Shown: positions 1 to 8,999 of the stretch, piece after piece
Layout of the letters: every line of letters begins with the position of its first letter
Numbering within the stretch: the first letter of the stretch is position 1
Assembly: GCA_944368975.1 (NCBI GenBank)
Contig: CALVXI010000006.1
Location: forward strand, 1-64,000
DNA: 64,000 bases
DNA from: an uncultured Bacilli bacterium
GTDB lineage: Bacteria > Bacillota_I > Bacilli_A > RFN20 > CAG-826
Direction: 5' to 3'
The notes under the pieces: generated by a model
Seen by the model: only the letters and a program-made list of their open reading frames with translations
What the model was told of the DNA's origin: nothing
Databases searched by the model: none
Made by a program: the position numbers and the translations under genes

Positions 1-95
1 GACGTTATAGAAATATTGATTTAAAAATAAATTAACTTTTTTAATTTTTTGCTTGATTTTTGTTATCTAATTTTGTTCATAAACTTGCTTTTAAC

Positions 96-106
96 ACTAC
101 TTGTAT
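96..106 (+). promoter_or_regulatory. ACTACTTGTAT motif upstream of the C39-peptidase gene
   Basis: The 11-base motif ACTACTTGTAT lies just before the ribosome binding site (AAAGGGGG, 109-116) of the C39-peptidase gene. The same 11 bases occur on the - strand before the 61-residue peptide gene (49864-49874), and a one-mismatch copy occurs at 25699-25709 (-). With its flank this copy matches the 25.7-kb copy at 16 of 18 positions (TTTTAACAC... against TTTTGACAC...). It could be a regulator site or an unusual promoter element. Function is inferred only from its repeated position before ribosome binding sites. Confidence 0.35.
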
Positions 107-121
107 ATAAAGGGGGTTAAA

Positions 122-1318
122 ATGAGTTACTATATCGAACAAATTGGTGAGAATGATTGTGGCATTGCATCTTTAAAAATGCTATTGGCAATATTATATA
201 AGAATAAAGACTTTCTTTATTATCCGCAAAAAGAAAGAAACATTTCTTATAATTATAAAGAATTAATGCAAATAGCATCTAAAGAAGGTGTTAATCTTGG
301 AGTGAGTAAAGTTGTTGATAAAAATGATATTTTTACTTATAAAGCAAAAAATCCATTTCTAATTTCCATTAAAGTGGAAAATTCTTTACATTTAGTATTA
401 GTCAAAAAGATTAAAAGAAATAAATTACTAATTTATGATCCAAAAAACGGAATTTATTGGTTAAAAAAAGAAGAATTAATAAATATTTGGAATGGTGACA
501 TAATTGAAGCAAATGAAATTAGAGGAAGTACTTTTAAAGCAAATAAAATTAATGTTTATCCTAAATCATTTATGTTCTTAACTATGATTTTTGAAATGTT
601 AAGTTTTCTAGCTTTATTTATGGCAATGTTTTTTGTAGACAAAGATTTTAGTTTTTTAATACCTTTAATTTTATTTGCTGTTTATATCATTTTTGAATTT
701 ATTTATCAAAAAATAATTGTATTAGCTTTAAAATATTTCGATAATACAATTTTGTATCGTAATTATCTTGATAATCGAAATAATTTTAAGGAATATTACC
801 TTGAAATGAACGATTATAAAACATTAATTATAAGTACTCCAATTAATTTTATTGCATCTTTAATGCTTATAATATTTGGATTAATAATTCTTGGTATGAA
901 TAATTACTTAAACGTTATTATTTTGATTATTGTATTTGCTATTCAAATAGGATTTAGGCTATTTGATAAAAAATATCTAAATAGAAAAAGAAGTAATTTA
1001 AAAAATATTGAGAAAAATTTATTTAATAATAAGCAATTAACAGAGCAAGAATTTAAGGAAAATATAAGTAATTTAAACGATGGAACATATAATTTTGTAA
1101 CATATGTCAATTTTAAGAAATATTTTTTAATTTTTATAACAATTGCTTTATGTTTGATATATTTAGGAATTACTGGTTTTGTTAGTTTGAATTTCTTGTT
1201 ATTTCATTTCTTTACTTATATTTTTCTTCAAGATCAATTCGATAAAATTTTAGATTTACAAAAAGGGTTCGAGAAAATAAAAACTTATAAATGTTTATAT
1301 CTATATTATTTTAAATAG
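122..1318 (+). CDS. C39 peptidase-membrane protein without ATPase domain
   Basis: The N-terminal ~110 residues match peptidase family C39, which removes double-glycine leaders from bacteriocins. Visible are the oxyanion Gln7, catalytic Cys13 in ENDCGIASL, His90 in SLHLVLV and Asp106 in IYDPKNG. About six hydrophobic helices follow (near residues 150-171, 177-198, 238-258, 263-281, 334-352 and 356-372), the number found in the membrane half of peptidase-containing ABC exporters. The protein ends at 398 residues with no Walker A or ABC signature, and no ATPase gene follows. An in-frame TTG at 101 exists, but ATG 122 has a ribosome binding site (AAAGGGGG) five bases upstream. It may be a degenerate exporter, a protease working with a separate ATPase, or an immunity-type protein. 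The C39 call is firm; the role is not known. Confidence 0.75.
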   Translation: MSYYIEQIGENDCGIASLKMLLAILYKNKDFLYYPQKERNISYNYKELMQIASKEGVNLGVSKVVDKNDIFTYKAKNPFLISIKVENSLHLVLVKKIKRNKLLIYDPKNGIYWLKKEELINIWNGDIIEANEIRGSTFKANKINVYPKSFMFLTMIFEMLSFLALFMAMFFVDKDFSFLIPLILFAVYIIFEFIYQKIIVLALKYFDNTILYRNYLDNRNNFKEYYLEMNDYKTLIISTPINFIASLMLIIFGLIILGMNNYLNVIILIIVFAIQIGFRLFDKKYLNRKRSNLKNIEKNLFNNKQLTEQEFKENISNLNDGTYNFVTYVNFKKYFLIFITIALCLIYLGITGFVSLNFLLFHFFTYIFLQDQFDKILDLQKGFEKIKTYKCLYLYYFK

Positions 1319-1344
1319 TTGTAAAAATTATATATAATATTCGT
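1310..1344 (+). promoter_or_regulatory. ybeY promoter, leaderless arrangement
   Basis: A perfect -10 box TATAAT lies at 1333-1338, with a weak -35 TTTAAA at 1310-1315 (17-base spacer). The ATG at 1345 follows the -10 by six bases and there is no Shine-Dalgarno sequence, so transcription would begin at or next to the start codon. Confidence 0.5.
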
Positions 1345-1785
1345 ATGGAATTTTATTTATCTAACGAACTAAATATTGATTTATCAAAGTTTGAAAAAAT
1401 TTATAATGATTTATTATTGACTACTTTAAAAGTCTTGAAAAAAGAATCAAATTATTTATTAAGTGTTACCTTTGTTTCAAAAGACAAAATACATGAAATT
1501 AATCGTGATTATCGAAATGTTGATCGACCAACTGATGTTATTTCTTTTGCCTTTTTAGATGACAAAAATGAGAAAATTTGCGGAGATATGCCAATTGATC
1601 TTGGTGAGATTTATATTTGCTATGATGTTGCTTTGGAAAATGCAAAAAAATATGGAAATTCAATAGAAAGAGAATTAAGCTTTCTTTTTGTACATGGTTT
1701 ACTTCATTTATTTGGTTATGATCACATGAATGAGGAAGAAGAAAAAGTTATGTTTAATTTACAAGATTTAATTTTGGAGAATTAA
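1345..1785 (+). CDS. ybeY: Endoribonuclease YbeY (rRNA maturation factor)
   Basis: Zinc-dependent single-strand endoribonuclease that takes part in 16S rRNA 3'-end maturation and ribosome quality control. The family signature HGLLHLFGYDH, with three zinc-binding histidines, is present near residues 116-126. The upstream half carries the conserved RxxDRPTDVISF element. At 146 residues it has normal length. It precedes cdd and era, as in Bacillus, where ybeY, cdd and era lie together. No ribosome binding site precedes the ATG; a -10 box six bases upstream suggests a leaderless message. Confidence 0.95.
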   Translation: MEFYLSNELNIDLSKFEKIYNDLLLTTLKVLKKESNYLLSVTFVSKDKIHEINRDYRNVDRPTDVISFAFLDDKNEKICGDMPIDLGEIYICYDVALENAKKYGNSIERELSFLFVHGLLHLFGYDHMNEEEEKVMFNLQDLILEN

Positions 1786-1788
1786 TTT

Positions 1789-2190
1789 ATGGATATTAAT
1801 TATTTAATTTCTAAAGCAAAAGAAGCTTTAAATTATAGTTATTCGCCTTATTCTAAGTTTAGAGTTGGTGCTGCTTTATTGACAAAGGATGGCGACATTT
1901 ATTTAGGAGCTAATATCGAAAATAGTTCATATGGATTATCAATGTGTGCTGAAAGAAATGCTACTTTTAATGCTTATTGCCATGGAGTCAAGAAAAATGA
2001 CATTAAGGCTTTATGTATAATTGGGGATACTGAAAAACCTATATCTCCATGTGGTGCGTGTCGACAGGTTTTAAGCGAATTACTCCCTAAAGATACAATT
2101 ATTGTTTTAGCTAATTTAAAAGGAAATCATAAAATCACTTCAATTGACGATTTACTTCCATATTCTTTTACAAAGGATGATTTAAAATGA
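1789..2190 (+). CDS. cdd: Cytidine deaminase
   Basis: Deaminates cytidine and deoxycytidine to uridine and deoxyuridine in pyrimidine salvage. Zinc-site motifs are intact: the CAE motif (SMCAERNA) with the proton-shuttling Glu, and PCGACRQ giving the other two Cys ligands. At 133 residues it is the short homotetrameric Bacillus type. It starts three bases after ybeY, and its TGA stop overlaps the ATG of era by four bases (ATGA), implying translational coupling. That TGA also shows that TGA is a stop codon in this organism. Confidence 0.96.
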   Translation: MDINYLISKAKEALNYSYSPYSKFRVGAALLTKDGDIYLGANIENSSYGLSMCAERNATFNAYCHGVKKNDIKALCIIGDTEKPISPCGACRQVLSELLPKDTIIVLANLKGNHKITSIDDLLPYSFTKDDLK

Positions 2191-3059
2191 AAAGTGGTTT
2201 TGTAAGTATTGTTGGAAAACCAAATGTTGGTAAATCGACCTTACTTAATGCAATAATAGGTAAGAAAATTTCTATTGTAACACCTAAAAGTCAAACTACT
2301 CGAAATGAGATCACAGGTATTTATAACGATGATGAATCTCAAATAATTTTCATAGATACACCTGGGATTCATAAACCTCACAATGAGTTAGGGGAAATTC
2401 TTGATAAAAAGGCTTATCGTACAATACGTGATTGTGATATTGCTTTATTGGTGATTGATAGTTCAAAAAATTTTAATGAATCTGATAGTTTTATATTTGA
2501 TCATCTCAAGTTTGATTGCGAATTAATAATAGTTTTTAATAAGATTGATGAAACAAATATTACCTTAATTAATTCATTGAAAGATAAATACTTGCACAAA
2601 TTTAATAATCCTAAATTTATCGAAATAAGTGCTTTAGAAAAATTTAATATAGATTCCCTTATAAGCCTTATTAAAACTATGTTGCCAGAAGGTCCTCAAT
2701 ATTATGAATTGAATCAAATTACTGATAAAGACCTTAGATTTCAAGTGCAAGAAATAATTCGTGAAAAAGCTTTATTAAAACTAAAAGATGAAGTACCTCA
2801 TGGAGTTGCAGTATTGTGTGATGATATTAATTTAAATGATAAAAATTTAAATATATATGCGAAAATAATTGTTGAACGAGAATCACAAAAAGGCATTGTC
2901 ATTGGCAAAGGTGGAAAGATGATAAAGTGGCTTGGCACCGCTTCAAGGAAAGAAATTGAAAATTTAATTAAAAGGCATATCAATTTAGAGTTAAACGTGC
3001 AAGTAGTAGAAAATTGGCGTAATTCTAGTAGTTTTTTAGTAAAGATTGGATATAGATAA
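2187..3059 (+). CDS. era: GTPase Era
   Basis: Ras-like GTPase with a C-terminal KH domain that binds the 3' end of 16S rRNA and helps 30S assembly. G1 is GKPNVGKS (residues 10-17), G3 is DTPG near 57, and G4 is NKID near 118. The KH domain contains VIGKGGKMIK near 234. At 290 residues it is slightly shorter than usual (~300). It overlaps cdd by four bases, and its TAA stop shares one base with the ATG of recO. Confidence 0.97.
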   Translation: MKSGFVSIVGKPNVGKSTLLNAIIGKKISIVTPKSQTTRNEITGIYNDDESQIIFIDTPGIHKPHNELGEILDKKAYRTIRDCDIALLVIDSSKNFNESDSFIFDHLKFDCELIIVFNKIDETNITLINSLKDKYLHKFNNPKFIEISALEKFNIDSLISLIKTMLPEGPQYYELNQITDKDLRFQVQEIIREKALLKLKDEVPHGVAVLCDDINLNDKNLNIYAKIIVERESQKGIVIGKGGKMIKWLGTASRKEIENLIKRHINLELNVQVVENWRNSSSFLVKIGYR

Positions 3060-3739
3060 TGGAAGAAATTTATGGCATTTCTGTATTAATAAGCCATTAT
3101 AAAGATAATGATGCTATTCTTAATATTTTAACTAAAACTTCCTTGTATAAAGTTTTATTAAGAGGTGGATTTAATATTAAAAATAAAAATTTAATTTTTA
3201 CTAAACCATTTATTGAAGGCAATTATGAGCTTTATAAAGGAAAGGTTGGAGGTTATAAGTTTAAATCATGTGAAGTTATTGATTATCATGATAAAATCAG
3301 TGCTTCATTTAAAAAAGTTTTATCACTTAATATTATAAGTGAAGTAATTCTAAAAGTTTGCGATGGTATTGATGATTTTGAAATTTTATTTAATAAATTT
3401 AAAGAAACATTGTCCAAGCTAGAAAATAATAACGAATTTCAAACTATTAATGAATTTTTATCTAAAATTACATGCTTATTAGGAATTAATCCACTATTTG
3501 AAAATACTAATTCTGATATTAATTATTTTTCTATAAAAGATGGTAGATTTCTTAAACCTCCTAATGATTACTCTATACTTTTAAACGGCGACGAAACTGA
3601 ATATTTAAAAAGTTTATATTACAAAAATGATTATGATTTAAATAAAAAAGAAATAGATAAGAAGAAAATAACACGTTTGTTATTAGTATTTATCGAGGAC
3701 AAAATGTCTATTCGATTAAATTGTTTAAATTTATTTTAA
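3059..3739 (+). CDS. recO: DNA repair protein RecO
   Basis: RecFOR-pathway mediator that loads RecA on SSB-coated single-stranded DNA. The N-terminal OB-fold region shows the family pattern: a short strand EIYGISVLISHYKD, then a KVLLRGG segment matching the conserved KGARR/S area. At 226 residues it is a little short (240-255 is typical) and diverged. Assignment rests on this pattern plus the conserved era-recO-glyQS position. It begins within the era stop codon (TAATG). Confidence 0.85.
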   Translation: MEEIYGISVLISHYKDNDAILNILTKTSLYKVLLRGGFNIKNKNLIFTKPFIEGNYELYKGKVGGYKFKSCEVIDYHDKISASFKKVLSLNIISEVILKVCDGIDDFEILFNKFKETLSKLENNNEFQTINEFLSKITCLLGINPLFENTNSDINYFSIKDGRFLKPPNDYSILLNGDETEYLKSLYYKNDYDLNKKEIDKKKITRLLLVFIEDKMSIRLNCLNLF

Positions 3740-3756
3740 AATACACTCATAGTAGG

Positions 3757-3785
3757 TTGACAAAGCATCTTGAATGAATTATTCT
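3757..3785 (+). promoter_or_regulatory. Candidate promoter for glyQS-dnaG-rpoD
   Basis: A consensus -35 TTGACA (3757-3762) is followed after 17 bases by TATTCT (3780-3785). It lies between the recO stop and the ribosome binding site (GGAGG, 3798-3802) of glyQS. Confidence 0.5.
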
Positions 3786-3808
3786 ATGCACGTTTTTGGA
3801 GGCTTTTT

Positions 3809-5185
3809 ATGAGCGAAATTACATTTGATAAAATTATTACACATCTACAAACAACTGGTTATGTTTTTCAAGGTTCACAAATATATGGTGGATTATCAAA
3901 TTCATGGGATTATGGACCATTAGGTAGTGAATTAAAACAAAATATTAAAAATTTGTGGTGGAAGAAGTTCGTTCATGAGTCACCATTAAATGTTGGAATT
4001 GATTCAGCAATTTTAATGAATCCAAAAGTTTGGGAAGCGACAGGACATGTTTCAACCTTTAATGACCCATTAATAGATTGTAAAAATTGTCGAAATAGAT
4101 ACAGAGCTGATGATCTAATTTCTAGCCAATATCCTGAAGTTGATACAAATGCAATGACTATTGACGATATGAATGAGTTTCTTAAGAAAAATAAAATTAA
4201 ATGTCCATATTGTGGAAAGGAAGAATTCACTGACATTCGTCAATTTAATATGATGTTTAAAACACATATTGGTGTTACAGAAGAAAGTAAAAGTGTAGTT
4301 TATTTGCGTCCTGAAACCGCACAAGGTGTTTTTGTTAATTTCAAAAATGTTCAAAGAGCTACAAGAAAAAAATTACCTTTTGGTATTGCTAATATGGGTA
4401 AATCTTTTAGAAACGAAATTACTCCTGGCAACTTTATTTTTAGAGTTAGAGAATTTGAGCAAATGGAACTTGAATTTTTTTGTAAACCTGGAACAGATTT
4501 GGAATATTTTGATTTTTGGCGTAAATTTTGTATTGATTTTGTTAAATCACTAGGAATTAAAGAAGAAAATTTACGTTTTAGAGATCATGAAAAAGAAGAA
4601 TTAGCATTTTATAGTAAAGCTACAACTGATATAGAGTATAAATTCCCATTTGGTTGGGGCGAAGTTTGGGGTATTGCAGATCGAACTGATTATGATTTAA
4701 AACGACACATGGATTATAGTGGCGAAAGTCTTGAATATTTAGATCCTGATACTCACGAAAAATATGTTCCATACTGCATTGAACCATCTCTTGGGCTTGA
4801 AAGAATGTTTTTAATGATTGTTTGTGATAGTTATGACGAAGAAACTCTTGAAGATGGAAGCGTTAGAAAAGTAATGCATTTACCTGGTTTCTTAGCTCCT
4901 TATAAAGCTGCTATTTTACCTTTATCCAAACAATTAAATGAGAAAGCAAAAAAAGTATTTGATGATTTAATACCATATATAAATGTTTCTTATGATGAGA
5001 CAGGTTCAATCGGTAAAAGATATCGTCGTAATGATGAAATTGGAACGCCTTATTGTATAACTATTGATTTTGATACTTTGAATGATGAATGTGTTACTAT
5101 TAGAGAAAGAGATACAATGAAGCAAACTCGTGTCAAAATCGAAGAAGTTAAAAATATTTTAATGGAGAATACTTTTTATAGATGA
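3809..5185 (+). CDS. glyQS: Glycyl-tRNA synthetase, dimeric type
   Basis: Class II aminoacyl-tRNA synthetase charging tRNA-Gly, of the alpha2 type used by many Bacilli and Mollicutes. Class II motif 2 appears as SFRNEIT, and motif 3 as GLERMF. A four-Cys zinc-type insertion is visible (CKNC ... CPYC). A longer reading from TTG 3770 is possible, but ATG 3809 has GGAGG six bases upstream, giving 458 residues. Its TGA stop overlaps the ATG of dnaG by four bases. The neighbours recO upstream and dnaG downstream match Bacillus order. Confidence 0.95.
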   Translation: MSEITFDKIITHLQTTGYVFQGSQIYGGLSNSWDYGPLGSELKQNIKNLWWKKFVHESPLNVGIDSAILMNPKVWEATGHVSTFNDPLIDCKNCRNRYRADDLISSQYPEVDTNAMTIDDMNEFLKKNKIKCPYCGKEEFTDIRQFNMMFKTHIGVTEESKSVVYLRPETAQGVFVNFKNVQRATRKKLPFGIANMGKSFRNEITPGNFIFRVREFEQMELEFFCKPGTDLEYFDFWRKFCIDFVKSLGIKEENLRFRDHEKEELAFYSKATTDIEYKFPFGWGEVWGIADRTDYDLKRHMDYSGESLEYLDPDTHEKYVPYCIEPSLGLERMFLMIVCDSYDEETLEDGSVRKVMHLPGFLAPYKAAILPLSKQLNEKAKKVFDDLIPYINVSYDETGSIGKRYRRNDEIGTPYCITIDFDTLNDECVTIRERDTMKQTRVKIEEVKNILMENTFYR

Positions 5186-7014
5186 TTGAAAGAAACTCGC
5201 AATTAATTGAAGATGTTTTAAAAAACTGTGATATTGTTGAAGTTATTTCCTCAAGAATAAAAGTCGAAAAGCATGGAAGGAGCTATAAAGCAATATGCCC
5301 ATTCCATGATGATTCAAACCCTTCACTATCAATTTCTAAAGAAAAGCAAATTTTTAAATGCTTTTCTTGCAATGAAAGTGGAAATGCAATTACTTTTATA
5401 CAAAAATTTGATAAAGTCTCTTTTTTTGAAGCAATGAAGCGATGCGCCGAAATTTGTGGATTTAAAGATGAAAGATTAGAAAAGAAAGAAATTAAAAAGA
5501 AGTTAGATCCTTATATTGAAACTTTATATAATTGTCTTAATGATATTACAGCCTTTTATAAAACAAGTTTATACTCAAGCGAGTCTGGAAAAAAGGCTTT
5601 AGAATACCTTTATAATAGAGGACTAAATGACGATATTATACGTCAATTTGATATTGGATATTCTCAAGAAAATTCTCAAAACACAATTAATTTTCTTAAA
5701 GCTAAAGGTTATTCTATTAAAACAATCGAAAGAACTGGTATTGGTACAATAAATTCTAAGACTATGACAATTAAAGATAATAATGCTTCTAGAGTTATTT
5801 TTCCTTTAAAAGATTATTCTGGTCAAGTTGTAGGATTTAGTGCTCGTAAAATAGTTGCAGATGATAACTTGCCTAAATATGTAAATACACCGACAACAGA
5901 TATTTTTGATAAAGGCAAAATTTTATATAACTTTGATAAGGCTAAAATTGATGCTAAAAGAAATCAATGTTTATATTTACTTGAAGGTTTCATGGATGTT
6001 ATTGCTCTTGCAAGAGTTAAAATTAACAATGCTGTTGCTTTAATGGGAACCGCACTTACTAAGGATCATGCACTTGAATTTAAAAAGTTAAATGTAAAAG
6101 TCATTCTTTGTCTTGATTTAGACGATCCTGGACAAAATAATACTTTACGTTGCCTTAAAATTTTAGATGAAAATCAAATCGATTATTCATTAGTTAATAA
6201 TGATGTAACTTTTAGCGAAAAAGATTGTGATGAGATATTAAAAAAACATGGTTCTGATTTTTTAAATAACTATTTAAAAGATACAATAGATAAAGGCACT
6301 TGGCTTATTAATTATTATTCAAAAAAATTAGATTTGACTAAGTTAAATGATAAAAAGAAATTAATCAATATAATTATTAACGAAGCGATTAAAAATTCTA
6401 ATTTATACGATGTTGACTTTTATTTTACGAAATTATCTAAACTTACTGGTTTTGATAAGTCTGTTTTTTATTCTCATTATAGTCAGTTAGTTAATGCAAA
6501 AAATAAAAATCAAAGTGCTAATAAAATAAAAACAGAAATTCCATATGTAAATGTTAAAGAACATGATAATAAATATTTATTACTGCAGCGTAAAATTATT
6601 TATTATATGCTTGAAAATACCGATGCAATTCGTTTGTTTAAAGAAAAAAATGTTTTTTTAAAAAATACGGATTTAAGACAAATTGCTAAAGAATTATGTA
6701 ATTTTTTTGATAGTAATTTAGATTTAAAGAAAATCGATGTTAATTTATTTTTAAATTACATTGATTTAAATGATTCAATAGAAGACAAAAAAGAAAAAAA
6801 ATCGATTATTTCAGATATTGTCTTTAATAAAAAAATGTTAATGGCTCCATATACAAAAGAAGAATTTTTAATAACATGTGATTCATTAGCTCTAGAAAGT
6901 GCAAAATTAAGGCAAAAACAGGAATTTGATGAAATTAGTAAATCTTTAAGTGATAAAGATAAAGCTATCATTGCTAAAGATTTTATTAATAAAACAAAAG
7001 GAAGCTTAAAATAA
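5182..7014 (+). CDS. dnaG: DNA primase DnaG
   Basis: Synthesises RNA primers at the replication fork. The N-terminal zinc finger is of CHC2 type, with Cys39, His42, Cys60 and Cys63. The central TOPRIM domain shows the acidic motifs EGFMD and DLDDPG. The C-terminal helicase-interaction region is present but poorly conserved. 610 residues is normal. It is translationally coupled to glyQS and sits 20 bases before rpoD, the classic macromolecular-synthesis operon order dnaG-rpoD. Confidence 0.96.
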   Translation: MIERNSQLIEDVLKNCDIVEVISSRIKVEKHGRSYKAICPFHDDSNPSLSISKEKQIFKCFSCNESGNAITFIQKFDKVSFFEAMKRCAEICGFKDERLEKKEIKKKLDPYIETLYNCLNDITAFYKTSLYSSESGKKALEYLYNRGLNDDIIRQFDIGYSQENSQNTINFLKAKGYSIKTIERTGIGTINSKTMTIKDNNASRVIFPLKDYSGQVVGFSARKIVADDNLPKYVNTPTTDIFDKGKILYNFDKAKIDAKRNQCLYLLEGFMDVIALARVKINNAVALMGTALTKDHALEFKKLNVKVILCLDLDDPGQNNTLRCLKILDENQIDYSLVNNDVTFSEKDCDEILKKHGSDFLNNYLKDTIDKGTWLINYYSKKLDLTKLNDKKKLINIIINEAIKNSNLYDVDFYFTKLSKLTGFDKSVFYSHYSQLVNAKNKNQSANKIKTEIPYVNVKEHDNKYLLLQRKIIYYMLENTDAIRLFKEKNVFLKNTDLRQIAKELCNFFDSNLDLKKIDVNLFLNYIDLNDSIEDKKEKKSIISDIVFNKKMLMAPYTKEEFLITCDSLALESAKLRQKQEFDEISKSLSDKDKAIIAKDFINKTKGSLK

Positions 7015-7034
7015 ATTCAAAGGAGGTTTGTTGT

Positions 7035-8303
7035 ATGGCTAATAAAAAAATTGAAAATGAAAATTCAGATATCGAAGTTTATGATGAAGACGATGAAGAA
7101 AGAGCTAGAGCACAGGCGATAGACAAAATAATTAAAGATTTTGAAAAGAAAGGGAAAAAAGATAAAGTCTTCAATCAAGATGAATTTCTTGATTTCGTTT
7201 CAAAGCTTGATATTACAGAAGATGAAATTGAGCACATAGCAGAGCACTTCAAAGATATAGGCTATAAAATTATTACAGATTATCCTGATGAAGATTTAAG
7301 CCAAGATTTAGACGATATTGAATTTAATGAAGCTAATTTTGAAAGTGAAGAAGACGATTTTGAAAACGATATTGATGAAGATTCTATCTCAGACGATGAA
7401 AAGGAATCGGTTGCAAATCTTGATGTTTCAAATTTAGATAATATTAACACTAACGATGTGAAAATTAATGATAGTGTTAAATCTTATCTTAAAGAAATAG
7501 GCCAATACCCATTATTAAGTGCTGAAGAAGAAAAAGAATTAGCAAAAAGGATTTTACAAGGAGATAAAGAGGCGCGTGATAAGTTAATTAATTCTAATTA
7601 TCGTTTAGTTGTGTCGATTGCTAAACATCGTATTGGAAGAGGTATGCCATTCTTAGATTTAATTTCAGAAGGCAATTTAGGATTAATGAAAGCTGTCAAA
7701 AAATTTGATTACACTAAAAATTTTAAATTTTCTACATATGCTACTTGGTGGATTAAACAAGCTATAAATCGTGCTATAGCAGATCAAGCGCGTACTATTC
7801 GTATTCCAGTACATATGGTCGAAACGATTAATAAAATTTCAAAAGTAAGTAGACAATTAGTTCAAAAACTTGGTAGAGAGCCTACTGCTGAAGAAATAAG
7901 CAATGAAATGAAAGATATTCCTGGAGATTTTAGCCCAGAAAAGATTAGAGAAATCCAGCGTATATCATCTGATCCTGTATCCTTAGAAACTCCTATTGGT
8001 GAAGAAGATGATTCAAAGCTTGGTGATTTCGTTGAAGATAAAGAAAGTATATCACCAACCGATTACACAACTAAATCAATGCTTAGAGCAAAATTGAATG
8101 AGGTTCTAAGTGAATTAACCGATAGGGAAGAAAGAGTACTCCGTTTACGCTATGGCTTAGATGATAATCGTCCTCGAACACTTGAAGAGGTCGGCAAAGA
8201 GTTTGGCGTTACGCGTGAAAGAATTCGTCAAATTGAAGCTAAGGCAATACGTAAATTGAAACATCCAAATCGTTTAAAAAAACTTGAAGATTATCGAGCA
8301 TAA
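7035..8303 (+). CDS. rpoD: Primary sigma factor RpoD/SigA, copy 1
   Basis: Housekeeping sigma-70 factor that directs RNA polymerase to -35/-10 promoters. After a very acidic N-terminal ~140 residues (region 1.1-like) come region 1.2 ([13 protein letters not shown]), region 2 with the -10-reading segment [17 protein letters not shown], region 3, and region 4.2 with the helix-turn-helix [19 protein letters not shown]. The start is set by AAAGGAGG upstream of ATG 7035. Its position after dnaG and before trmK matches Bacillus sigA, so this is probably the ancestral copy. A second, very similar gene lies at 9000-10256. Confidence 0.96.
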   Translation: MANKKIENENSDIEVYDEDDEERARAQAIDKIIKDFEKKGKKDKVFNQDEFLDFVSKLDITEDEIEHIAEHFKDIGYKIITDYPDEDLSQDLDDIEFNEANFESEEDDFENDIDEDSISDDEKESVANLDVSNLDNINTNDVKINDSVKSYLKEIGQYPLLSAEEEKELAKRILQGDKEARDKLINSNYRLVVSIAKHRIGRGMPFLDLISEGNLGLMKAVKKFDYTKNFKFSTYATWWIKQAINRAIADQARTIRIPVHMVETINKISKVSRQLVQKLGREPTAEEISNEMKDIPGDFSPEKIREIQRISSDPVSLETPIGEEDDSKLGDFVEDKESISPTDYTTKSMLRAKLNEVLSELTDREERVLRLRYGLDDNRPRTLEEVGKEFGVTRERIRQIEAKAIRKLKHPNRLKKLEDYRA

Positions 8304-8959
8304 TGAATTTAAGTAAGAGAATAAAAGCCTTAATTGAAATGGTTCCATATGATAAACCTGTTGCTGATATTGGTAGCGATCATGGATATTTATTAATCGG
8401 ACTATGTCAAAAGGGATTTAATAAACAATGTTTGGGTGTTGAAAATAAGATAGGTCCTTATAAGCATCTAGTTGAAAATATAAAAAAAGAAAATTTTACT
8501 AACATTGAAACAAGCTTAAGTAGTGGCTTAACGGATGTTAATGAAAATTTTAAAACGATTGTTATTGCTGGAATGGGTTTTCAAAATATATGTCAAATTA
8601 TAAATGACAATATTGAAAAAATATCTTTTATTGAAGATTTTATAATTGATTCTCACAATAATACGTATGAATTAAGAAAATATTTATCTAATCTAGGTTT
8701 TTATATTTTTGAGGAAAAATGCTTAATTGAAAATGAAATTTTTTATGAATTAATTCATTTTAAAAAAGGAACTAGAAAATATAGCGAATTAGAATTAAAA
8801 TATGGTCCATTTCTTTTAAAAGAAAAGAATGAAGATTTTATAAATTACTATAGTAAAGTATTAAACAAGAAAGAAGAAATTATTACTAATAAGTTTATAA
8901 ATAAGCAAAGAATAAATGAATTAATTATTGAGATTAATGAATTAAAGGTAATTTTATAG
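8303..8959 (+). CDS. trmK: tRNA (adenine-22-N1)-methyltransferase TrmK
   Basis: SAM-dependent Rossmann-fold methyltransferase that makes m1A22 in tRNA. The SAM-binding motif VADIGSDHGYL sits near residues 21-31, and the catalytic-region motif reads VIAGMG near 88. At 218 residues it is close to the B. subtilis protein (YqfN). Its ATG shares a base with the rpoD stop codon (TAATG). The position between sigA and yqfO is conserved, although a second rpoD copy has been inserted on its 3' side. Confidence 0.93.
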   Translation: MNLSKRIKALIEMVPYDKPVADIGSDHGYLLIGLCQKGFNKQCLGVENKIGPYKHLVENIKKENFTNIETSLSSGLTDVNENFKTIVIAGMGFQNICQIINDNIEKISFIEDFIIDSHNNTYELRKYLSNLGFYIFEEKCLIENEIFYELIHFKKGTRKYSELELKYGPFLLKEKNEDFINYYSKVLNKKEEIITNKFINKQRINELIIEINELKVIL

Positions 8960-8999
8960 AAGTTCTATAAATGTATTAAGTTAGGGGAGGTTTTGTTGT

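Noticed and set aside
1-24. End of an upstream + strand gene (seven codons to a TAA at 22-24)
   Set aside because: Too short to support; the frame could be chance. Bases 25-95 are AT-rich with no recognisable element beyond a weak AAATTAA/TTAATTT repeat.
101-121. TTG 101 as start of the C39 protein
   Set aside because: ATG 122 has AAAGGGGG at the right distance, and C39 domains begin close to this Met.
2187-2190. Mycoplasma-type genetic code (TGA as Trp)
   Set aside because: cdd, glyQS, prp and others end at TGA exactly where the family ends, often as ATGA overlaps, and Trp is encoded by TGG.
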